Part shown: one piece after another, positions 18,226 to 30,200 of the stretch
How the letters are laid out: every line of letters starts with the position of its first letter
Numbering within the stretch: the stretch's first letter is position 1
NCBI GenBank assembly: GCA_001724265.1
Contig: MEDY01000053.1
Coordinates: 44,087-108,086, forward strand
Direction of reading: 5' to 3'
Length of the DNA stretch: 64,000 bases
Source: Rhizaria sp. SCN 62-66
Taxonomy: Eukaryota > Rhizaria, unplaced
Position numbers and translations under genes: made by a program
Notes under the pieces: generated by a model
Told to the model about the DNA's origin: nothing
The model's database searches: none
What the model saw: the letters and a program-made list of their open reading frames with translations, nothing else

Positions 18226-21200
18226 ATGCGCCCCGGCGCGTCCTCGCAGCAGCCGGGCCAGCGCCGCCCCTCCGCGTCCTCCGCGGCGGCGGCGGCGGCG
18301 TACAGCAGCGGTGGCGGCGGCGGCGGCGGCGGCGCTGGAGGCGGCGGCGGCGGCGCGGGGCAGATCCCCGGCGGCATGCCGTCGCCGACCTCGGCGATGA
18401 TTGGCCCCGCAATGTCGCCGTCGCCGCGGTACGGCACGCACACTGGCTCCACTCCAGCCTCCTCTGCCTCTGTACCTGCCTCAGCCTCGTCCTCAGTCTC
18501 TGCGTCTGCGTCCGGGTCCGGCTCTGGGTCGATCCAGGTGCCGGTGTCGGTGCCCGCCGGCTACAGCAGCCGCAGCAGCCGGCCGCAGCCGCGTAGCGTG
18601 CTCTCCTCGGCCCGCGGCTCGCACAGCAACTCGGCCGCGGCCACGGCGCCCGCCGGCAACTACACTTACACCGCGACCGCTTACACTGCGCCCGTCAGCA
18701 GCGCCGGCGCTGGCGTGGCCGCCAGCGCTGCGGCGCAGAGCAGTCAGAACCACAACCGCGGCAGCAGCCGCGGCGCGTTCAGGTTCCCGGACCCGCTGTC
18801 GCCGCGGTCGGGGTCGGGGGCCGTGCCAGCCTCGAGCAGCAGCGGCAGCGGCGGCATTGGTGGCAGCGGCAACAGCGGGGCGACGAGCGGCTCCGGCCAA
18901 CTCTCGAGCGCCACCGCCACCGCCGCTGCCGCTGCTGCTGCTGGGACGGGTCGTGACGCCGGTGACGAAGACATGGGCAGCCTGTTCCTGAGAGCAGACG
19001 ACCTGCCCCTGTACCCCGCCCTCAACACCACCGCGAACCTGACCAACTCCAGCAGCGGCAGCACTGCGAGCCGCCCCAATGCCAGCGCCAACGCCAGTGC
19101 GAGCTACGGCGCCGCGCGCGCGAGCGCCGCCCGCGGTTCGCTCGCCTCCCGCTCCGGCAGCGCCACCGCGGCCGCCGCGGCAAACGCAAGCGGTGCTCTG
19201 GGCGGCTTGGCGTGGGAGTCCGACACGTCCCCGTCGACGTCGCGGTCGCGCCCGCGGTCGCGCCCCGACCAGCCGGGCGGCTTCGGCGGCGGCGGCGGCG
19301 GCGGCTCCGGCGCGGCCGGGTTGGGGGGCGACGCCAGGAGCAGGCGCGAGGCAGCGCCGCCGCCGCGGATGCTGCCGCCCGCGCAACGCCGCGCCGTTGC
19401 GCAGTACCAGCAGCAACAGCCGTATCAGCCGAGGCAGGCATCTGGCGGCGCCAAGAGCCGCGGCGGCACCGCGGGCGACTTCGATGAGTACGCGCACTTG
19501 GCCGAGGGCCTGTCGTCCTCGTCGGCGTCGTCGTCCGCGCCGTCCTCTGCCGCCGCCTCGCCGCGCCGCGCGCAGGGCCAAGCGGGCGCCGCGGGCCGCG
19601 GGTATGCGCCGACGCTGAACACTGGCGCGCAGCAGCGCAACAGCAACAGCTACATGTACGGCAGCAACAACCCTGGCGGCAGCAACAGGCCTCGTGGCTC
19701 GATATCGAGCGCAAACGGCGCTAGCAGCGTGAATGCAGCCAACAGTGCCGGGTTTGGCTCGATTTACATTCAAAACCAGAACCAAGCTCTGAACCAGGGC
19801 TCCGACGGCACTAGTCGCCCCAGCGGCAACGCCGCCAGCATGTCCCAGGGCCCCCGCGGCAGTTTCACCGGCGGTGCGAGCGCGAATGTGGGCGCCGGCG
19901 TCCACGCGAGCGGCGTCATGTACGACCCGGGCTACGGCGGCGGCGGCGGCTTCGGCGCTGACTATGGTGACGACGGGGGCGTGTTCGACAGCGGGCTCTT
20001 CTTCAACGAGAGAGACACCGTCGCGGCCGCTGCTTCGACTCCCTCTTCCGCTACAGCAGCGACGCGGCAGCGCACGCAATCGCACCAACAGCAGCAACAG
20101 CAACAGGTGCAGCAGCAACAACAACAGATGCAACAGCAGCAACAGCAGCAGGGCCAGAGGCGCAGTCTCGGCGCCCGGCCCCAGCCTCTGACCATCGCCA
20201 ACTCCAGCTCGGGCCCCGGCCCCGCCTCGGCCTCGCTGACCAGCCCGCTGCTGCTGCCGACGCCCACGCCGGCCGCCAGCAGCCTTGGCTACGGACCGGG
20301 CGTGGCTGCGCCAGGCACCGCCTCGCCCGCCACCGCCACCGCCACCGCGACTGCGGGCGGCGCGACCGGCGTGCCATTGACGCCGCCCACGCCGCCGCTG
20401 GCTCCCGGCTCCGCGGGCTCTGGCTCTGGCTCTGGCGCAGCGGTAGGCGGCGCTGCCAGCGGGGCTGCACACGCCGGTCAGCGCCTCTCCCCGTCCCAGG
20501 GCCACGCTCTCGCTCTGGCCCGCGCGCGCGCTCTAGCCCGGGAGCGCGCGCTAGCGCAGCAGCCTCCCGTGCCAGTGCCGGTCACCGCTTCAGCCGCCTC
20601 GGCCGCCGTGGCCGCCGCGGCCGCTGCAGCCGCCGGCGCCGTCGGGCCCGGCACAACCGCGGTGTCGTCGCTGGCTGAGCTCGAGGCTGTGTCCGCGGCC
20701 GCGCTTGCCGCGAACGCGTTCAGGACGCCGGTGCGCCGCACGCCGACCCACGCTGCCGCCGCCGTGCCGGTGCTCCAGGGGTCCGCCGCGACGCCCGCCA
20801 GCGTTGGCGGCGTTGGCGGCGTCGGCGGCGTCGGCGCGATCGCCCCGCTGTCAAGCACTGGCACCGGTATGGGCGGAATGAGCGTCGGCACGGGCTTCGC
20901 GTTTGGCGGCGCGCCTGTGGGAGTGCCGGTGCAAGCAGCCTACTCGCCGCTGTCGTACAACCACTCGGTCTCCACCGCCAGCGGCTTCGGCGCCGGCGCT
21001 GGCGCTGGCAATGGCACGCCGTCGTTGTCCGCGTCCTCGCTGTCGCAGTCGCTTTCGCTGTCTATCGTTGGCTCCAGCTCCGCATCGGCCTCGGCGTCGA
21101 CGCTAGGCCAAACCGGCAGCGGCAGTGGCGGCCTGGTTGGCAGCAGTCTGTTGCCGTCGCCGCCGTCGCCGCTTGTCATCACAACGCCCCACGCCTCGGT

Positions 21201-24200
21201 CACCACTGCACCAACTACCTCGTCGACCGCGACCGTGGCCGCCTCGGCCTCGGCGTCGTCGATTACGGCGGCGACCGTGTCCGGACTCGGCTTGGGCCTC
21301 GGCCTGGGGTTGGGGCTCGCTTTGGGCGCAGCACCCCTGCAGTCGCCCTCGGTGGGCTCGCAGTCGCCGCCGCTGGCGACCCCCGGCATCCCGGCCGCGT
21401 CCTCGACCGTCGCGCTGGCGATCGGCTCGCCGTCGCACGGGCTCGCGGCGCAGGGGGCCGCGCTCACGCAGACGCACGCGCAGAGCCAACAGCAGCAACA
21501 GCAGCAGCACAGCCACGCGCAGGGGCTGGCCCACGGCCACGCGCACGCGCTGTCAGCGCACGGCCTCCCGCCCGCGCACGCGCTCAGCCTGGGCGCGGCG
21601 GCGCTGGGCTCGCCGCCCTCTCTCGGCTCGCCGCCGGCGGGCTTCTGGGCCGTCGGCGGCGCGGGCGGCGCTGGCGCCGGGGCGGCGGGCGGCTTGGGCT
21701 CGCCGCCGGGACTTGCACACGGGTTTTCATTCACGCCCACGCACTCCGCCGCTGCGCAGTCCACCACGCAGTCCGCGGCGCAGTCGTTCTCGGTGCCTGC
21801 CACCGGGGCCGCGGCGACGACGCCGACGATGGGGGCTGCGACAACGCCCCATAGCGCTGCCGCGAACGGCAAGGCGAGCCCTTCTGCGCGCCCTTCGCTG
21901 ATTTTGGTTTCTGGCGACGGCCCGTTGGGCAGCTCGCCTCCGCAACACCCTCTATCGCCGTCGGCCGTCTCCCTCAGCCACAGCCAGAGCTCCGCGACTG
22001 CCCCTGGAGCCAAGTCGAGTCCGCCGTACGCGCCACTCAGCCCCACTGCAGCCAGTGCAGCCAACCGCGCTGTCAGCGGCAGTCTCGAGCCCAGTGCAAA
22101 TGCGAATAGTGCAGGCCCGCCGCCGTCGCCGGGCCCAGCCCGTCCGCGCCGCCGCTCCAGCCTCAAGGCTTCGGTTGCCGCCGCCGCCGTCGCCGCCGCT
22201 GCTGCGGCCGAGGCTGCGAGCGCCGAGGCCGCTGCGACCGGTGGCCGTCGCGACAGCGCCGCTGTGGGCGGTGATGCCGTCCCGCCCCCGGAGCTGCTGC
22301 TGCGCCGACGCACGACCACCGCGCTCGCCTCCGCGCTCGCCTCTGCGACCGCGGCCGCGACCGCGGCTGCCTCTGTGCCGGGCACAGCGGCAGCGGCTGC
22401 GACGGAGACAGCGGCTGCGACGGCGGCGCGGCGGCGCGTGCGTGCGCGCGTGCAGCCGACCAAGGTCCGCGGCCTCACCGCCGCAGCGACCGCGAGCGGG
22501 GCCACTGCCGGCGCTCGCGCAGGCAGCGCGTCGCCGCTCTCGGCAGCTGCACCTGCAGTCGCTGCTGGCGCGAGCGCTGCGCCGCTGTCGCTGTCTCAAC
22601 CGCTACCGCAGGCGCTGATGCCCGGTGTCGTGCCGCTGTCTCCCGTCGCCGTTGTCGTGCCCACCCCCACGGCCGCGAGCTTCTACACCGGCGGCAACTC
22701 CAACTCCAACAGCGTCACCAGCCCCGCCACCGCCGCGCCGGCGCCCGTGACGCGCGCCGCGACCGTGCCCGCGTCCGTCGCCACGTCCAGCGCCGCAGCG
22801 GCGGCCAGTGCGGCAGCGGCGGCCTTGAGCGCCGTCAGCGGCCTCGGCGTCGGCGCCCTGCGCGGCGGGGGCGGGCTGTCGCCGGCCACGAGCAACAGCG
22901 TGCCTGCTACCGGCGCCGGCTCCAGCACTGGCACGGGCACTGGCGCTGGCACTGGCTCTAGCGCGAGCTCTAGTTCCAGCTCGACTGCGACGACGACGGC
23001 TGCGACCGCGCGCCGGCCGTCTACCTCTGGTTCCCCTGCTACTGCGCCTGCAACAACCCCGAAGACCACGGCAACCTCTGGGGTGCCTGACGCAACGAAG
23101 GCGCTTCCGACTGCCAAGGCTGGAGCTGCAGCTGGCACTCAGGCTTCTGCTGCCGCTGCGATGACGTCTCCCCGGTCTCTGCCTCAGTCTTCGTCGTCAG
23201 CCTCATCTTCGTCGTCGTCTTCGCCGCTCGCGGCCGCCAGAAGCTCTGCCGTCGCGCTCGGCGGGGGCTACGGCGGCGACAGTAGTGACGAGGCCGGCGA
23301 CGACAGCGACGACGGCGACGACGAGAACAATGTCGACGAAGAGGACGACGAGGAGAACGAGGACGACGGCGACGGTGACAGCGTTAGCAGCACCATCGGC
23401 GCTGCAGCTCCAGTGGCAGCTGCTGCGTCGTCGACCTCGGCGTCTCGCGCCGCACTGCCCACGCCGCTGCTCACGCCGCTGTCCCCGCTGTCGCCCGCGT
23501 CGCCGCCGCTGCGCGCGCCGGTGCCGCCAGCGTCCGCGCCCTCGGCGCCCTCCACAGTTGCGTCCGCGGCGGCAGCCAGCTCTAGCCCGCCCGCGACCGC
23601 TGCCGCGGCCGCCAACGGCGCTGCGAGCGCGGCGCCGTCGGGAAAGATGACCGTGACCGCGAGCGCCGCAACCGCCGCGGGCACTGGCGGCGTCGGCGCG
23701 GCGCGGCCGGCCGCGCTGCGCAGCGCTGCTGAGGTTGACCCGCAGTCTTTGTCGATGTCGCTGCCGACCGCGCTCTTGCTGCCGACCGCGCTCACCACGC
23801 CTCAGTCGCAGGGCACGACGACGACGACGACAGCGACGACGGCGAGCTCGGTAGCATCTGGTGCGACGGACCCTTCCAGTAGCAGCAGCAGTAGCAACGC
23901 GCCGACCGCGGCCGCCGCCGCCCTGGCCGCGCTGCGACCCGGCGCTTTGTTTCAGTCCCGCAGCGCAATGCCCACCGTGCCCGTCACCCCCGGCACGGAC
24001 GCGCGACCGGACGCGCTGCTGGCGGTGCCGCTGCCGCTCAACGCCCCGGGCTCGGCGCCGCACTCCGCGGGCGCCGCGGCTCCTGCGGCGGGCCCCAGCG
24101 TTGATGGGGCCGAGGCGGCGGGCGGCTTAACGTCCGTGTCGTCGAACGGCACCGTGCTGTTTTACCAGGGCACGCCGTCAGCCCGCGCGCGCACGCTGCG

Positions 24201-27200
24201 CGGCCCAAGTGCCAGCACCCCAAGCACGGTCAGTCTGACCAGCGTGAGCGCGAGCGTGACGCGGTCGTCGCCGCTCGTCTCTGCGAACGCCCACAGCTTC
24301 CAGAGCCAGGGCCTCAGCAGCGCGATGAACCAGCAGCCGCAGCAGCCCGGTGCCAGTCCGAACCGCAGCCACAGCGGCAGTGCCAGCGCCAGCGGCGCGC
24401 ACAGCGAGGCCGCGCACTCGCGCTCGCGCAGTGGCAGTGGCAGCAGCAGCGTTAGCGTCAGCGGCTCCGCTTCGGGCCTGCCCGGGAGCAGTAGCAGCAG
24501 CAGCAGCGCGGTTGTCGCCGCCGCCCCTGCCGCCGCAAGTCTGGCCGACGACGAATCAGCGCGCGCGCGCCGAATGTTCCGCGGCCGCCGCGCTTACGAG
24601 CGTGGCGTCACCACCGCCCACCGCAGCACAGGCCACGGCTACAGCTACGGCGCGTCTGCTGATAGCGACGCCGAACCCGACTCGGACTACGGCGTCGGCG
24701 GCCACCACGGCGCGGACGGTGACGGCGACGACGACAGTGTGTGCACCGACTACGAAGATCTCTTCAGTCCCACGCCGCCGCCGCAGCAGTCGCCGACGGC
24801 CGCGCTGTCGCCGGGCGCGCGCGAGCGCCTGCGCCGCAGCAAGCGCGCGAGTGTCGTTGGCGCGGCCGCTGTCAAGGCAGCTGGTCGACGTGTGGGCGCA
24901 GGCAGCGCCGACGGCCGGAGTGACAGTGACAGCGATGTTGAGAGCGGCAGCGACGAGGAGATGCTGTTTTTTACAGAGACAGATCTCGAGAAGCACTTCT
25001 GGTCCGGCATCGATGCGCCCTCCGCGTCGCTGTCGCCGGCGCTGTCACAGCAGCAGAGGCCGCGGACGCGGTCGCCCGGCGGCTCTGCCGGCGCCAGCGG
25101 CGGCGGCAACAACGCCGGAAGCGGGCCCAGCGCCCTGCCCTCGCACCGCCATTTGCGCGCAGCGAGCAGCGCCCGCCCTTCTGTCACTGCGTCTGCCGGG
25201 CAGGCACCGGCGCCTGCGCCTACGCCCACGCCGACGCGTGCAGCAACGAAGACAACCTCGTCGACCTCTGGCACTGGCACTGGCGCTGCCTCGGCTTCGG
25301 CTTCCGTCTCGTCCTCGCTGAAGTCCACACTGGCCGCAGCTGGCGCGAACGCCACCGTGAGCGCTGCCGGAACACCTCCAACTGCGACCACGGCTGCCGC
25401 GACTGCCCACATCAACTCGCCGCACGCGGTTGCGCTGCGCATGGCTGGCGCGACGCGCGCGCGCCTGCAGCCTCTGTTCCCGCCTCCGCAGCCGCAGTCG
25501 CTGCAGCTGCTTCCCGCGCCCTCCCCGGGCTCTGCAACTGTCCCTACTGCGACCACGAATGTCTTCGCAGCGCCGCTGCCGTCGCCGACCGCAGCGCCGG
25601 TCGACGCGTCGTCTCCGCTGCCACAGACGCGAGAGCCCGGACAAGACGGCCATACCGTGGGCATGGACTCGCCATCCCTGCTGCTGGCTGCGCCCGTCGC
25701 CGCGAGCGCCGGCATTGAGGCCGCTGCGGACGCAGTCGCCGCCGCGCTGGCCGCGCTCGCGGTCTCCGGCGCGCTACCTGCTGATGCCGACGCCGGCGCG
25801 GCCGGGAACGCCGAGAAGTCCGTCGCCGCCGCGGTTGATGTCGCGGAGTCGCTCTCGGCCACCGCGCCCGCGGCCGCTGTGGCGGCGGCGCGGCTCGCAG
25901 TCGCGGGCTCGGTCGCAGGCTCAGTCGCTGGCGTTGCCATCGCACGGCTCATCTCTGTCGTCGCCAACGCCGCTGCCACCGCGTCCCCCGACGCCGCTGA
26001 GATGCACGTCGAGACGGGCGCCGACGCCGCCGCGGACATCGGCACGGCCGTGCCGCTTGCGCCCGTGCCTGCGGCCGTCACCGCGTCGGCCTTTGCCGCC
26101 GCCGCCGCGGCCGCTGGGTCCTGGCCCGGCGGCACGGCGCCCGGTGACGCCCCCGCTGTTATCTCTTTCTCGGAGCAAGTCTGGGCGATTCTACAGTGCG
26201 GACGCGTGTTTACGCGGCTTAAGCCTGCAGCCACGGCGCGCCGTGGACCCTTTGCGGCTGGCCAGTCTTCACGGCGCGTGTTCCTGTGCCGGTCTGAGCC
26301 GCATGACGCGTTGCTGCTGTTCAAGGACACCGGGCGAAAGACGCGCACGGGCCTGCCGCACTTTGCGCAGTCGCGCGCGATCCCGTGCGGCGAACTCATC
26401 GACGTGCAGCGCGGCCTTGTCGGCGTCACCAGCGAGGAGGTGGCGAGGCTCGGCGCGTGCGAGCGCCACTGCATCACCGTGTCGTGCGGCTCGCAACACG
26501 GCGTGCTGTACCTGCAAGCAGACTCGGTCAAAACGTGCTCGCTGTGGTGCTTTCTGCTGCTGTTGCTCAAGAACTACAGCGGTGTGCCCCCGCAGCTGCG
26601 CCCGCACATGCGCGTCTCTGAGTTTGTCGTGCCGCCGCCAAACCCGTTCTACTTGGCGCAGAAGCTCGACATGCTGTACGGCACGATTTTGCCGCCCGGC
26701 AAGGACAAGCCCCCGCGCGAGCGCAGCATCTGGCAGCAGATCTCGATCGCCTACGTCAAGGTGCCTGTGCTGCCGACTACGTATACTTCGCCAGCACCGG
26801 ACGACCCGAGGAACGCTCTCGCGGACGGCTCAACGAAAGAGGCACACCCGTCGACGACAACGACCGCCGCCGCGGTCACCGCGGGCACCGCTTTCGGCCG
26901 CGCCCTCCGCGAGGCCGTTGCCGAGGCCAACGCCGCGTCATCGAGCCGCAACCCGCCGCTGGTGCAGAGCGAGGCGCTGACGTCGCCCGCGTCGCGGCTG
27001 TCCATCCTCGCGACCCCGGCGCCCATGTCCTCGGCGCAGACGGCGCTGCTGTTCGAGCGGCTGCTTGTCGCCGGCCAGTACGTAGCGCACTACCTCACGC
27101 CGACGTCCGCGCCGTCGATCCTGTTCCTTCGGCTGGACCCGTCGCTTGAGTCGATCGTGTTCCGCCACGACCGCATCGGCACGTTCAAAAGCTCGATCCC

Positions 27201-30200
27201 CGTCGCGGACATCGTCTCTCTGCTGCCGATGCGCGGCTCGCCGCTGCTGGGCCGCACCAAGTACCCAGTCACGCTGCGCCTGCGCTCGGGCTCCACGTCG
27301 GCCGTGTTCGTCGGCACCCTGCTCGCGCCGACCGAGCCCGACCGCGACCCCGACGCGACGCTCGGCTCCGCGGTTATGGGCGACAACCCCGTGCTCGCTG
27401 CCAAGGCCGCGCGGCCGCAATCGAGGCACGCACCCGCCACGCTGGCCGCCGCCGCCGCCGCGGGCGCCGCCACGACGGCCGTCCCGCAGGACACTGCGCT
27501 GGCGGGCGGCCGCAGGCTCGTCTCGCGTCTGCAGCGGCTGCGGCCCGGCACGGCGAGCGATTGCGAATCAGACTCGGAAGTGGCTGACCCCGCAGTAATG
27601 TTCGCGCTCGACCTCGACACCGCCATCAAGGGCGCGGGCCCCGGTGCCGTTGCCGCCGCGAACGCTGCCCTGGCCGCCAGTGGCGGGAGTATGCTGCGTG
27701 CAATGATGCCCGGCGTGCCCCGCAAGGGGGACCCCGACTTCCGTAACGCCATGTCATCGTTCTCAACGACAACGGCTGCTGCTGCGTCGCTGCACATGGT
27801 GCCGCCTGCCGCAGCGGCCGCAGCCGCTGGTCCGAGCGGTGCGGGAACGGAGGGTGGAACCACTCACGACAGCGCGGGCAACAACTACATGCACGTCGCT
27901 AACGTCAAAAAGGGCTCGGTCGGCTCTTTGGAGCTGCCGAAGGACGTGCTCACGCCCTACCCCGGCATGGCAGCCGCTGCGACGCGTGCCGCCGCCTTGC
28001 ACGCCGCCGACTCCGTCGCCACCACCACGACGGCGAGCAGCGGCAGCACCAGCGGCAGCCTCGTGAGCGACGGCGAAGGCGGCACTTTCGGCGTCGTCGA
28101 CGACACCGTCGCCGACCTGTTGTGCCGCATGTCTGGCTCTCTGCGCGGCGTCACCACCGGCCCGCTCACCGCTGCGCTCGACTCGGTGGCCCGCGCGCGC
28201 GCCCAGGCCGCACTGGCGCTGCCCGCGCCGCACACGGGCGAGATGCCTCTGACTCTGGACTTCCACCTCGCCTTCAACGACTATCCTACATCGCTGCTTT
28301 GGTACACTGCGCTGCGCTGGCTGCGCGCGCGCGACGCCAAGCGCGCCGCCGCTGCCGCCGCCGCCGCCACTGCTGCCGCCGCTGCTGCCGCCGCTGCTGC
28401 CGCCGCAACTGGTGCAGCGACGACAACTGGTCGCCGCGAAGGCTACCCACATGGCTTTGTCCACGGCCACAGGCGCGGCGCTATGGTGTCGAAAAGCGCG
28501 CTCGCCGCTGCAGACTTAAGCGCTGCGACTGCAGCCACCGCGGCGACTCTGGGCGCGACTGGCGCTCACGTAGGGCGTGCTCAGAAGCGGGCGACGGGGC
28601 GCGCCCGCGGTGCGCGCGCCAGCAGCATTGCAGTGGCCGCGCTCCCCGCAGCGGCCGCTGCCGCCGCCGCGGCCGCCGCGGCCGCTGCCACCCCCGGCAT
28701 CGTGCAAAGCGACAGCGTTGTCGTCGCTGCTCCGGACGTCGAGGGCGACGTCGGCACTGTGCTGTCGATGTCGCCGTCACACGGCGGCGCCGCGAAGCCT
28801 GAGATCGATCAAGTCGACCTAGCCGAGGGCGAGGCAGAGGTGGGCGGAGAGGTGGGGCCCGAGGCAGAGCTCGAATTGGCGCTCACCAAGCGCCGCCGCT
28901 CTGCGTCCGGGCTGCCTCAGCTGCCGACGCCGACTCTCGCGCAGCCCCAGCAGCAGCAGATCGCGCAGCAGACGCTTGCGCAGGCCCAGGCGCAGGTGAC
29001 TGCGCACGCCAACATGCGCATTCTCGCGCCGCGCTCGGCTCTCTCAACGCAGGCCGCAGACGCCAAGGCGCGCGCAGGCTCATTCCTGCAGTACCAGTAT
29101 TATGCGGACGAAGCCCCGGCGGCACAAACTCTTGCAGAAAAAGGCGGAGTCGCCACTCCAGCCGCGCCCGTCCCCACGGCGGGCGTGGACACTGCGCGCG
29201 CGCTAGATTGGTGCGCGCAGTTCTTCGCCACTGGCCGCGCGTTCCGCGCCTTCGGCCCCGATTCAGCCGGCCGCGTGTACTCGGTGCTGCGCCGCAACGC
29301 GCCTGGCGCGCCGCTGCCGCCTGTAAACGCGCGCCTCGACGCGCAGCAGCCCAGCTCGGCGGCCTCGCTCGCGTGGCAGGCACAGTCACTGCAGACAGCC
29401 GCAGCGTCGGTCGCCGGCCCCCCGTCCGCGTTCGTGCAGACGTCGCCGGCGCAGGCCGTTGCTGTCAAGGTCGTTGCTACGGACAGCCTCGAGGCTGAGA
29501 CGGAGATGAGCGTGCTGCGCTACTGCCGGCACCCAAATATCACCGTCTTCTTCGGCGCGCACACGCCGACCAGCGTGAACACCACCGCGAGCCTGCTCTC
29601 GGTCGGAACCGCGCAGCGCACGTACTTGCTGCTCGAGCTCTACCAGTCTGGCTCTGTTGCTGCCGTGCTCGCGCGCTCGCGCAGGACGCTGCGCGAGTGG
29701 CATATTGCGCTGCTGCTGCGTGGCGTCGCCAGTGCGCTTATGTACTTGCACGCGCGCGGTGTCGTGCACCGTGACATCAAGGCTGCGAACGTGATGCTCT
29801 CCGCCGGTGGCACGGTCGTCAAGGTGGCTGACTTTGGCGTTGCATTGGTCGATCCCGACGCGCTTGACGCTGCAATCCGCGCCGAATCTGCCGCCGCCAG
29901 CGCCGGGCTGCGTACGGAGGAGCACGCGCGCCTGCAGTCGCTGCAGGCCGCCGCAGCATCGCGCCTGGCCGGATCACCGCTGTGGATGTCCCCCGAGGTC
30001 CTCTCCGGCAGCACGGCGACCGCGGCGGCGGACATCTGGGCGCTGGGCGTGCTCGCGGTCGAGACTGCGCAGCGCGGTCGCGTGCCGCACCAGTCGGCTG
30101 CGAGCGTCGTCGACCTCGCCGTCGCGGTCATCACGGGGCCTGCGCCCACGGTCCCCATCGCGCCCGACACCGACTCTAGCGCCAACGCTGCGCCCACTTC

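Noticed and set aside
20940-22505. Long minus-strand frames under the giant kinase (e.g. 20940-22505, 24750-26570, 31335-32534, 37204-38496)
   Set aside because: All are shadows opposite the low-complexity or kinase-coding strand. None has a recognisable domain.
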